DNA from: Bacteroidota bacterium
Lineage (GTDB): Bacteria > Bacteroidota > Bacteroidia > NS11-12g > UBA955
Reading direction: 5' to 3'
Length of the DNA: 64,000 nt
Assembly (NCBI GenBank): GCA_030682255.1
Contig: JAUXOK010000011.1
Span: 84,739-148,738, forward strand
Part shown: in pieces, positions 43,580-51,106 of the stretch
Numbering within the stretch: the first letter of the stretch is position 1
Layout: every line of letters starts with the position of its first letter
Translations under genes and position numbers: made by a program
The notes under the pieces: generated by a model
Databases searched by the model: none
What the model saw: only the letters and a program-made list of their open reading frames with translations
Told to the model about the DNA's origin: nothing

Positions 43580-44485
43580 ATGAATTTACTTTGTAAGATG
43601 ATGAAATTAATTTTAATTCTAACCACATTTTTGTTGGCAACTGTTTCTTATGCCACACCACAAGATTCTATTGGCAATAAGGTTATTGATGGCAAAAGAT
43701 ATCTTATGCATAAAGTTGTGAAAGGTGACGGTGTATACGGATTGGCTAAAAAATATACGGTGCCAGCATCGGCCATTTTTGCTGCAAATGAAGGTTCTGA
43801 AAAGTCTATTAAAATTGGTCAAGTTTTACTAATACCTCGCCAAAGTGGAGTTGTTAATCAAACACCAAAAACCAATCAGTTACCTAATAAAGAAGATAAA
43901 ATATATCACACTGTTGTAAAAGGAAATACTTTATCAGCCATTGCTCGCCAATACAATACAACCATTGAGCAAATTAAATCACTCAATCAACTATCCAATG
44001 AAAATATTCAATTAGGACAGAAATTATTGGTTTATTCAAATAAAACAAATCCCACTGCACCAACAGTAAATACCCCAAATCCTAAGCAAACAAATAATAA
44101 TGATAACGTTGTAGTTAATGTTCCAAAAACAACTGTAGAGGAAAATACGATAAATGATGTTCCAAAAACTGAGGAAAAACAAGATGTTGAAAAAGTAGTC
44201 AATAAATATACTACGATAGACGGGGATGAAATTACAGAAAGTGGTATTGCTATTATTTCTAATGAAGGTGAGTTATATCAAGAAAGAAGTTTTATTTTGC
44301 ATCCCACTGCAAAAGTTGGTACCATTGTAATGATTACAAATCCTGATAACAATAATGCAGTTTTTGCTCGTGTTGTAGGAACTTGTAGTGTTAAAGAAGG
44401 CATTGTTTTAAAAATGAGCAAAACGGTTGCTCATAAGCTAGGTATCAGCAATGATACACAGGTTAAAGTGAGTTACGCCAAATAA
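43580..44485 (+). CDS. LysM-domain protein with C-terminal double-psi barrel-like domain
   Basis: 301 aa. Signal peptide ~8-25 (ending SYAT). Two LysM domains: ~42-92 (HKVVKGDGVYGLAKKYTVP) and ~112-155 (HTVVKGNTLSAIARQYNTT), which bind peptidoglycan. A Pro/Asn/Lys linker leads to a C-terminal domain (~215-301) with GTIVMITNPDNNNAVFARVVG, like RlpA-type double-psi barrels. Likely a cell-wall associated protein. Several ATGs near the start (43580, 43598 and 43601) leave the exact start uncertain. The next gene follows after 4 nt. Confidence 0.83.
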   Translation: MNLLCKMMKLILILTTFLLATVSYATPQDSIGNKVIDGKRYLMHKVVKGDGVYGLAKKYTVPASAIFAANEGSEKSIKIGQVLLIPRQSGVVNQTPKTNQLPNKEDKIYHTVVKGNTLSAIARQYNTTIEQIKSLNQLSNENIQLGQKLLVYSNKTNPTAPTVNTPNPKQTNNNDNVVVNVPKTTVEENTINDVPKTEEKQDVEKVVNKYTTIDGDEITESGIAIISNEGELYQERSFILHPTAKVGTIVMITNPDNNNAVFARVVGTCSVKEGIVLKMSKTVAHKLGISNDTQVKVSYAK

Positions 44486-44489
44486 ATAG

Positions 44490-45737
44490 TTGTTTATCAA
44501 ACCTTTTGCAACATATTATAATAGGCTATTTGTTGTTTTTTGGTGTTTTTTTTCTTTTGGTCTTACGCTATCTAAACCATTAATAAGTGTTGGTTTTATA
44601 GGTATTTCAGTTTTAGGGTTATTCGCTTTTTTTTTATTTAAGAAACATAAGTTTTGGGATATATTTTCTTTGCTTTTAGTGCTCTCTTTTATATTGAGTT
44701 TGATTTCCTTACTCAATACTCAAAATTTTGACGAAGGCATTCGTAAGTTGATATTGAAACTTCCATTATTATGCTTTCCACTTGTTTTAATTGCATTTAA
44801 AACAGTCATCCCTGACTTTAAAAAGTGGTTAATACTTATTTTCGCTTATGCTTTATATTTACCAGGAATTGTTAGCGTTTATAATTATTTTTCTAATAAA
44901 ACATTGTTTGATGACCTGATTTTACAATCCAAACCTCTGCCTATTGAATTTGGTTATGGTATTTATCACATTCAATTTTCAGTTTTAATTGCCGCTTCTA
45001 TAATCATTGGATTATATTGGCTTATAAACTTATCGATATCTAAAAAGTTTGATTTCTATTTCTATATTTTATTATTTTTAGTCATTTCAAACTTTATTAT
45101 TATTCATGTTCTAACAGCAAGAACGGGTATATTATCTCTTTATGCAGCTCTATTTGTTTTGATACTTATAAAATTAACTCAAATGCAATTTAAAACAAAA
45201 CTATTGGTTGCAATTTCAATAGTTGTTTTGCCTACTGTAATGCTGCTTTCTAGTCCGGCTTTAAAAAACAGATTAATTAATTCAATTGAAGATGTTAAAG
45301 TGTTGAAACAAGGAAAAGATGTTAATGATTATTCTTTTGCAATGCGTGTGGAGGCATGGAAAAATGCAGTAAATGTGATTGGAAAACATCCATATTTAGG
45401 TGTAGGTATAGGGGATGTAGAGGCGGTTTTAAATGATAATTTTATAACCTTTAATCCATCAATTTTACCAAAAAACAGAAAGAATCCACACCTTCAGTTT
45501 TTAGAAACTATGGTTGAAAGCGGTGTGTTAAATGGCTTGTTTTTATTATTGTTTTTTTTGATTTTGTTTGTTGTTGGAATTACCCTAAAAAGTCAAAGAC
45601 TAGCTCTTTTATTGGGTGTAGTATTTTTTATTTCTTGTTTATTTGAGAGTATTTTAGAAAGACAAGCTACAGTTGTGGGTTTTGCTTTATTATTGGCTTT
45701 TACAATGAGTTTAAGCATTGAAAAAGAATCGGTTTAA
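44490..45737 (+). CDS. O-antigen ligase-family (Wzy-like) membrane protein, TTG start
   Basis: 415 aa with about 10-11 membrane segments and a large periplasmic loop (~270-325) containing FAMRVEAWKNAVNVIGKHPYLGVGIGDVE and NPHLQFLETMVESG, the sequence hallmarks of the O-antigen ligase/polymerase superfamily. It would polymerise or ligate surface glycan. Begins at TTG 44490, 4 nt after the stop of the LysM gene, with no ATG near the first membrane segment. It converges with the WG-repeat gene. Confidence 0.85.
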   Translation: MFIKPFATYYNRLFVVFWCFFSFGLTLSKPLISVGFIGISVLGLFAFFLFKKHKFWDIFSLLLVLSFILSLISLLNTQNFDEGIRKLILKLPLLCFPLVLIAFKTVIPDFKKWLILIFAYALYLPGIVSVYNYFSNKTLFDDLILQSKPLPIEFGYGIYHIQFSVLIAASIIIGLYWLINLSISKKFDFYFYILLFLVISNFIIIHVLTARTGILSLYAALFVLILIKLTQMQFKTKLLVAISIVVLPTVMLLSSPALKNRLINSIEDVKVLKQGKDVNDYSFAMRVEAWKNAVNVIGKHPYLGVGIGDVEAVLNDNFITFNPSILPKNRKNPHLQFLETMVESGVLNGLFLLLFFLILFVVGITLKSQRLALLLGVVFFISCLFESILERQATVVGFALLLAFTMSLSIEKESV

Positions 45738-45742
45738 AGGAT

Positions 45743-46993
45743 TTATTTCAAATCCAATTTTTTTCTGATTTTCCCGCTTTTTTCAATCAAAAACCAAATG
45801 CCATTACTTTTACCTTTTCCTACAAAGCAATTCATACACTCTTCTTGATTTAAATTTTTAAATAAATGAAATTTTTCTTCTGCTAGGGCAAGGTCATCAA
45901 ATTCAAGTAGTTTAACCCTCTCTCCTTTGGTATTAATAGCGGTTGTTGTGTATAAACCTTTGTTGATAGCATCTCCCTTAAAAAGTGTTGCAATCCCATT
46001 CTTAAAAGTACTAGCTTTATTGTTCTCTGCAGAACATGCTTTTAACTTAGTATCAATAATGATATTTCCTGATGTGTCGATATATACAATGTTGCTATCG
46101 ATGGATACAGCACACAATCCTTCTGAAAATTCTGGCTCAAATGAACATGGGATTTGAAAACCCTTTGCAATTTTTACATTGAAAAAAGTATCTATGAAGA
46201 TGTATTTTCCGCAATAAATAGTATCGCTCAATGCCATATTTTCTAATTGATATTCGCCACATTTAAATTGAATGAGATGCAAATTTCTGGATGAAACAAA
46301 GGTTTTTTTGATTTTTGTTCTTTCAATTATTTCAACTGGATAACGATTCGGAATGGTTTTTCGTGGCGTTAAGAAATCGATTTTATCTACTGGTGTTGTT
46401 ACCGTTGCTTCTATTTTGTTTTTCTTTTGTTTGATTAAATTTAAGGCAATAGTTGCTAGCTCTTCTTTTGTTTTTACTTTTACATTAATAGCTTGGTTAA
46501 CCCTTTCTCCTTTTTTGTTTAAATAGTAAATCTGGTAGTACTTTTTGGTTTGATGTTTTCCTTCATAAACTTTTGAGAGTCCATTTTTAAAAGGCTGTAC
46601 TTTATTTTGATGGAAAGTACATGCGCTTAATCCTGTTTTGATTGCAATTTGCCCAATTGTATCAATAAATACAATCTCATTGCCAATATTCACTGCACAT
46701 AAGCCTTCGCTAAATTTAGGTTCGAACCAACATGGTAAATTAAAACTTGGTTTTATTTTAACAAAGAATGATGTATCTACAAATACAAATCTACCACAAA
46801 GTCCAAGTGTGTCGTTTTTTTTATATTTTTTTTCGTGAATAGGGTCGCAAAAAAATGGAATTATCATCCTGTTTTCGTGAAATCCATATGTTTTAATATA
46901 ATGAGTTTTTAGTGCGCTATCTAAATGTAATTTAACTTGACTATTAGCTAAATTAGCATATGAAAATAATATAATTATTAAAGCTTTTTTCAA
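45743..46993 (-). CDS. Exported WG-repeat protein
   Basis: 416 aa from the TTG at 46993, which overlaps the upstream TGA (TTGA, 46990-46993) and yields a proper signal peptide (KKALIIILFSYANLANSQ). The frame is open to a TTG at 47035. Repeats of the WG type occur, for example RFVFVDTSFFVKI, FEPKFSEGLCAVNI and EIVFIDTIGQIAI, and again from ~280. Such beta-propeller-like proteins are probably protein-binding. Some repeats have C replacing W. Last gene of a three-gene minus-strand unit with DCC and GldH genes. Confidence 0.82.
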   Translation of the reverse strand: MKKALIIILFSYANLANSQVKLHLDSALKTHYIKTYGFHENRMIIPFFCDPIHEKKYKKNDTLGLCGRFVFVDTSFFVKIKPSFNLPCWFEPKFSEGLCAVNIGNEIVFIDTIGQIAIKTGLSACTFHQNKVQPFKNGLSKVYEGKHQTKKYYQIYYLNKKGERVNQAINVKVKTKEELATIALNLIKQKKNKIEATVTTPVDKIDFLTPRKTIPNRYPVEIIERTKIKKTFVSSRNLHLIQFKCGEYQLENMALSDTIYCGKYIFIDTFFNVKIAKGFQIPCSFEPEFSEGLCAVSIDSNIVYIDTSGNIIIDTKLKACSAENNKASTFKNGIATLFKGDAINKGLYTTTAINTKGERVKLLEFDDLALAEEKFHLFKNLNQEECMNCFVGKGKSNGIWFLIEKSGKIRKKLDLK

Positions 46994-47388
46994 TCGATAA
47001 ATTTTGTTGCTAATTCTGGATTTGGAAGCCAGCAAACTTCTTTTTTACCAAACCATTTATATCTTCTTTTGGCTATGATTTGATATATCCAATCTCTGAT
47101 TGTTTTTGGAATTATAATAAATACCACTAGTAAATTGATTGGAAATCTAAGGTGATAAGCAATCTTAAGTACTGCTGTGCTTTGAGTATAAATCTGATTA
47201 TCTTTTGATTTTAATATGATACTTTGTAATTTACTTGTATTAATTTCAGGATAGTTTTCAAATGTTTCGATAGCATATTTACTTTGTAATGAACTGAATT
47301 TAAAGAGGTTTTTAGAATCATTTTTAATGATAAACTTAACACTATTAGAACAAAGGTTGCAAACACCGTCAAAAAAAACAACATTCAT
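46990..47388 (-). CDS. DCC-family thiol-disulfide oxidoreductase (DUF393)
   Basis: 132 aa. The signature FFDGVCNLC at residues ~5-13 (Cys-x-x-Cys redox pair C10/C13) and SSLQSKYAIE follow the DUF393/DCC pattern, with a hydrophobic stretch near 80-95. Such proteins are predicted thioredoxin-like disulfide oxidoreductases. ATG at 47388 lies 6 nt after the GldH gene stop; the TGA stop is shared with the WG-repeat start. Confidence 0.87.
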   Translation of the reverse strand: MNVVFFDGVCNLCSNSVKFIIKNDSKNLFKFSSLQSKYAIETFENYPEINTSKLQSIILKSKDNQIYTQSTAVLKIAYHLRFPINLLVVFIIIPKTIRDWIYQIIAKRRYKWFGKKEVCWLPNPELATKFID

Positions 47389-47394
47389 AAGAAA

Positions 47395-47871
47395 TTAAAA
47401 AACAGGTTCACTTTCTTTAACTTTAATACCGATACTCTCAATGCCATTAATTACACTATCTCTCATGTTTTGTTCTATGGCGAAAAAATACAAACCAGCA
47501 CCGCCAGTCAGCTTTTTGTTTTTGAAAATTGGCAATTCATAATTGATGGAATTACCTGAAATATTGCCTAGCGGTTTGCCTTCTTCATTCATAAGCGTAA
47601 AATTGACTCTTTGTGTAGACTCTCTGCCCATAGGGTCTTTCATATGAGCTAATATGTATAAATTTTCATACGGATATGATTTTTCAACCCTTAATTTTAA
47701 ATAAAAATTATGATATAAGTTTGGATTTGTAACAGTAAATGCAAAATCAGGCCTGTTTTGATAGGTCCATTTGTTGTTTTGAATGTTTTTCATTTCATCA
47801 GCTATTTTGCCTTTTTCGGTGCATGAATAAAATGATAAAGAAACAATTAAGAACACAAAAAATTTTAACAT
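47395..47871 (-). CDS. gldH: Gliding motility lipoprotein GldH
   Basis: 158-aa lipoprotein: a short hydrophobic signal followed by SFYSCTEKG with the lipobox Cys at 17. The rest (WTYQNRPDFAFTVTNP, NFYLKLRVEKSYPYENLYILAHMKDPMGRESTQ, GGAGLYFFAIEQ) matches GldH over its whole length. GldH is needed with other Gld proteins for gliding and T9SS function at the outer membrane. Its ATG is 5 nt from the -7 box. Confidence 0.88.
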   Translation of the reverse strand: MLKFFVFLIVSLSFYSCTEKGKIADEMKNIQNNKWTYQNRPDFAFTVTNPNLYHNFYLKLRVEKSYPYENLYILAHMKDPMGRESTQRVNFTLMNEEGKPLGNISGNSINYELPIFKNKKLTGGAGLYFFAIEQNMRDSVINGIESIGIKVKESEPVF

Positions 47872-47875
47872 GATG

Positions 47876-47883
47876 CAAAATTA
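47876..47883 (-). promoter_or_regulatory. -7 box (TAATTTTG) for gldH
   Basis: Exact TAnnTTTG on the minus strand, 4 nt before the gldH ATG at 47871: near-leaderless. Confidence 0.5.
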
Positions 47884-47948
47884 AGTGTTATGATTAAAAA
47901 AATATTCAATATGTTCACAATTAAATTTTAATTGATAAAAATATTATT

Positions 47949-47956
47949 TAGGTTTG
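47949..47956 (+). promoter_or_regulatory. -7 box (TAGGTTTG) for the BASS transporter gene
   Basis: Exact TAnnTTTG, 13 nt before the ATG at 47970; lies within a TTTAGG/CCTAAA inverted repeat. Confidence 0.5.
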
Positions 47957-47969
47957 TTGAGCCTAAATA

Positions 47970-48875
47970 ATGATACAAGACTTAATTTTTAACAATATTG
48001 ATTTCTTAATTGATATCGTATTAGCATTTATTACCATGAGTCTTGGCTTGAATTTAACTCGTAGCGATTTTAATAAGTTGTTTTTAAATCCTAAATCTTT
48101 AACAATCGGACTTATAGCTCAAATGATATTGTTGCCACTTTTAGCATTTATTTTAATTAGTTTTTCTGATTTTTCGCCTGCAACAAAAGTCGGTTTTGTT
48201 ATTATTTCTTTGTGTCCAGGGGGAGTAACTTCAAATTTGGTAAGCTTTCTTTTAAAAGGTAATATTGCATTAAGTATCTCATTAACAGTTATTAATGGAT
48301 TGCTTTGTATGGTAACAATTCCGATTTTAACAAATTTAGCTTTGTATTATTTCTTTCATCAATCTTCTGATATTAATTTACCAGTTTTAAGTACTATTTC
48401 CCATATTGCACTTGTAACATTAATTCCTGCAATCATAGGAGTTTTTATCAGAGGAAGATTGCCAGATATAGCCAAGAAAATTATTCCTATTTTAAAATAT
48501 TTGTTACCTAGCTTATTGCTTATTGTTTTTATGGTGAAGATTTTTGCACCAGAGGATAAAGGAGGCGTTATGCTGACACAGTTAGAACTTGTTAGTCAAG
48601 GTTATTGGGTTTTGTCTTTAAATTTCCTTAGTATGCTATTAGGGTATTTTTTAAGTACTTTTTTTCATGTTGAATTCAGAAATAAGATTACAATTATTGT
48701 TGAAGTTGGTTTGCAAAATACAGCTTTGGCATTGTTGGTTTCAGGTAATATATTGAAGAATATAGAGATGCAAAAGCCTGCAATGGTTTATGCGATTTTG
48801 ACATTTTTATCAACTTTGATTTTTGGTTGGATGATTAAAAAAGTAGCTTTAACTTTTAAAAAAACGAAGTTATGA
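47970..48875 (+). CDS. Bile acid:sodium symporter family (BASS) transporter
   Basis: 301 aa with 9-10 membrane segments. Residues MSLGLNLTRSDF (~24) and PGGVTSNLVSFLLKGNIALSISLT (~80) are BASS signatures. The family carries organic anions with Na+; the substrate in this organism is unknown. Its TGA overlaps the next ATG (ATGA, 48872-48875), coupling it to a secreted nuclease. Confidence 0.88.
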   Translation: MIQDLIFNNIDFLIDIVLAFITMSLGLNLTRSDFNKLFLNPKSLTIGLIAQMILLPLLAFILISFSDFSPATKVGFVIISLCPGGVTSNLVSFLLKGNIALSISLTVINGLLCMVTIPILTNLALYYFFHQSSDINLPVLSTISHIALVTLIPAIIGVFIRGRLPDIAKKIIPILKYLLPSLLLIVFMVKIFAPEDKGGVMLTQLELVSQGYWVLSLNFLSMLLGYFLSTFFHVEFRNKITIIVEVGLQNTALALLVSGNILKNIEMQKPAMVYAILTFLSTLIFGWMIKKVALTFKKTKL

Positions 48876-50020
48876 AAATTATCATTGTTATATTTTACTC
48901 AATTGCGAATTTCTGTTATTTGAGTGGACAAACATTGCCTAAAATAGGGAAAGACCATACATTGGAGATTTGTAATTGGAATATTGAATGGTTTGGAAAA
49001 ATTGGTTTTGGGCCTAAAGACAAAGAATTGCAGTTTAATAACATCAAAAATGTTATAAACGAAAGCGATATAGATTTATTTGCTTTTCAAGAGGTTGCAA
49101 ATGCGCTTGTTTTTGATAGCTTGATGAAACATTTGCCAAATTACAACTATTGCATAAGTAATTATAGCTCAGAATTAAAAATAGCTTTTGCATACAAAAA
49201 ACAGATTTTTAAATTGGTTGAATGTAAAATTATCGGAAATGATAGTCAAGCTTTTTTTTCTACAGGCAGATTTCCTTTAGAGATAACCTTAGTTCCCCAA
49301 TTTGATATAGGTATTGATACTTTGTTTTTAATAAATATTCATCTCAAAGCACACACAGGCACTACTCAAGAAAAACAAAACGCTTACCAAAGTAGAAAAC
49401 GCTCGTGCGATTGGATTAGAAATTATTTGCTTGAGAATTATAAGAACAAATATTTTATGGTTTTGGGAGATTGGAATGATGATATTGATGAATCAATTTA
49501 TAATGCTTGGCCATCGCCCATGTCCGGATTAATTTTAAATCCTGATTTTCATTTTCTAACACAAGTGTTTAATCAAAGAAAATTGGGAACAACGGCCAAA
49601 TACCCTGACGCAATAGACCACCAATTAGTGAGTTCGGCTCTAAATATAAAATGGGTTTATAATCAAACAGATTTGATAGATTTAAGAAATTATTTAATAA
49701 ATTATTCTACAACAACTAGCGATCATTTTCCTGTTTATTCTATTTTCAACACATATACTTTAAAAGCCAAACCGATTGACATAAATCAATCAAAAATTAA
49801 TTTAATTAATCCTAATCCGGCAAATAATATTATTGAGTTAAATAAAGAATTTGAATATAGTAATCTTAAAGTTTTTGATACATTTGGTAGGGATTTAAAA
49901 GGAGCATTTAAAATTATTGAAAATGAAGTTTATGTAAATAATTTACCTGTAGGAATTTATTGGATGATGGGTATTGCTAATGGAGAAATTTTCAAGGTAA
50001 AATTTGTGATTGAGAGATGA
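48872..50020 (+). CDS. T9SS-exported endonuclease/exonuclease/phosphatase-family protein
   Basis: 382 aa. Signal peptide 1-18 (CYLSGQ). An EEP domain (~30-290) contains NWNIEWFG (catalytic Asn and Glu region), FAFQEV (metal Glu), LKAHTG, GDWNDD (Asp/Asn pair) and DHFPVYS (catalytic Asp-His). The last ~75 residues (INPNPANNIIELN...) make a type A T9SS sorting domain. Hence an exported DNase or phosphodiesterase, perhaps for nutrient scavenging or competitor DNA. Overlaps BASS and RecX genes on both sides (ATGA). Confidence 0.87.
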   Translation: MKIIIVIFYSIANFCYLSGQTLPKIGKDHTLEICNWNIEWFGKIGFGPKDKELQFNNIKNVINESDIDLFAFQEVANALVFDSLMKHLPNYNYCISNYSSELKIAFAYKKQIFKLVECKIIGNDSQAFFSTGRFPLEITLVPQFDIGIDTLFLINIHLKAHTGTTQEKQNAYQSRKRSCDWIRNYLLENYKNKYFMVLGDWNDDIDESIYNAWPSPMSGLILNPDFHFLTQVFNQRKLGTTAKYPDAIDHQLVSSALNIKWVYNQTDLIDLRNYLINYSTTTSDHFPVYSIFNTYTLKAKPIDINQSKINLINPNPANNIIELNKEFEYSNLKVFDTFGRDLKGAFKIIENEVYVNNLPVGIYWMMGIANGEIFKVKFVIER

Positions 50021-50502
50021 ATGATTCTGAAAAAAGATTAACACCACAACAAGCTTTAACCAAGATTGAGTTTTTTTGCGCTTATCAAGAGAGGTGTCAT
50101 CAAGAAGTATTATTGAAATTAAAATCTTATGGTTTAAATCAAGCTGAGCAAGATCAAATATTAGTTAAGCTTATTCATTCTGATTTTATTAACGAAGAGC
50201 GTTTTGCCAAAGCTTTTGCAGGTGGAAAATTTAGACAAAAGAAGTGGGGAAAAACTAAAATTATTTTAGAATTAAAAAAAAGAAAAATCAGCGATTATTG
50301 CATCAATAAAGCCTTATCTGAAATTGAAGAAATAAATTACGACCAAACTATCGAAGCTTTAGCAAGCAAATATTTTAATACAATTAAACAAGGTCAGTTG
50401 TTTATCAGGCAACAAAAAACAATTAAGTACCTAATGGGCAAAGGATATGAATATGATTTATGTCAGGAAACGGTAAAAAAGTTAGTTATTATCTCCAAGT
50501 AA
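50017..50502 (+). CDS. recX: RecX-family recombination regulator
   Basis: 161 aa, mainly helical with RecX three-helix repeats: LTPQQALTKIEFFCAYQERCHQEVLLKL, LIHSDFINEERFAKAFAGGKFRQKKWG, and KIILELKKRKISDYCINKAL. RecX caps and dissociates RecA filaments. recA is 38 kb away here and not adjacent. ATG overlaps the nuclease stop. Full length for the family. Confidence 0.87.
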   Translation: MNDSEKRLTPQQALTKIEFFCAYQERCHQEVLLKLKSYGLNQAEQDQILVKLIHSDFINEERFAKAFAGGKFRQKKWGKTKIILELKKRKISDYCINKALSEIEEINYDQTIEALASKYFNTIKQGQLFIRQQKTIKYLMGKGYEYDLCQETVKKLVIISK

Positions 50503-50505
50503 AAT

Positions 50506-50513
50506 TATTTTTG
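50506..50513 (+). promoter_or_regulatory. -7 box (TATTTTTG) for the PaaD-like gene
   Basis: Exact TAnnTTTG, 8 nt before the ATG at 50522. Confidence 0.5.
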
Positions 50514-50521
50514 CAAAACCA

Positions 50522-51019
50522 ATGAGTATATTTCACCTAAGCAATCAAGATATTTTTCAACTTTTAGAACAAGTAAAAGACCCTGAAGTACCTGTATTAT
50601 CAATTATTGATTTAGGAATTGTAAGAAAGGTTAGTTGGAATGGAGAATTATTTGAAATAGATATTACACCTACTTACACAGGATGTCCGGCAATGAATAC
50701 CATCGAAGCTGACATTAAAATATTATTCGAAAAGAATCATATACCCTGTCAAGTAAAATTAGTTTTAAGTCCTGCATGGACTACAGATTGGATGTCTAAG
50801 ATAGGAAAAGAGAAACTGAAAGCCTATGGAATAGCACCACCTCAAGATGAAGATTATTCGATAGATACATTGTTTGGTAGCCCTAAGGGAATCATTTGTC
50901 CGCTATGTAACAGTGAACATACAGAGTTAATAAGTCAATTTGGCAGCACAGCATGTAAATCATTGTATAAGTGTTTGGATTGTAAAGAGCCATTTGATTA
51001 CTTTAAATGTCATAGATAG
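50522..51019 (+). CDS. PaaD-like protein (phenylacetyl-CoA epoxidase subunit D / MIP18-type)
   Basis: 165 aa. DUF59 domain: LLEQVKDPEVPVLSIIDLGIVRKV and TPTYTGCPAMNTIEADIK, then a C-terminal zinc-ribbon with CPLCNSEH and CLDCKEPF (Cys pairs ~122/125 and ~152/155). This two-part form is that of PaaD/PaaJ, proposed to help mature the iron centre of phenylacetyl-CoA epoxidase. No paaA, B, C or E gene is present in the window, so the name is kept tentative. Confidence 0.82.
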   Translation: MSIFHLSNQDIFQLLEQVKDPEVPVLSIIDLGIVRKVSWNGELFEIDITPTYTGCPAMNTIEADIKILFEKNHIPCQVKLVLSPAWTTDWMSKIGKEKLKAYGIAPPQDEDYSIDTLFGSPKGIICPLCNSEHTELISQFGSTACKSLYKCLDCKEPFDYFKCHR

Positions 51020-51035
51020 TAATGAGTAATTTTAA

Positions 51036-51067
51036 TTTGTAAAAATTGCCTCATAGTATTACCTTTG
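51036..51067 (+). promoter_or_regulatory. Bacteroidota promoter (TTTG, N20, TACCTTTG) for infB
   Basis: TTTG at 51036-51039, 20-nt spacer, -7 box TACCTTTG at 51060-51067. Both elements and spacing agree with the Bacteroidota consensus. The ATG at 51107 lies 39 nt downstream. Confidence 0.65.
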
Positions 51068-51106
51068 CAATTTAGCAATATTTATTGCTATCGATATAAA
51101 ATTTTA

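Noticed and set aside
46994..47035. N-terminal extension of the WG-repeat protein to TTG 47035
   Set aside because: It would overlap the DCC gene by 46 nt and delay the signal peptide; TTG 46993 overlapping the TGA gives a normal signal sequence.
51065..51106. TTG start of infB upstream of the ATG
   Set aside because: It lies inside the -7 promoter element (TACCTTTG), so it cannot be in the transcript from that promoter; ATG 51107 gives the normal IF-2 N-terminus.
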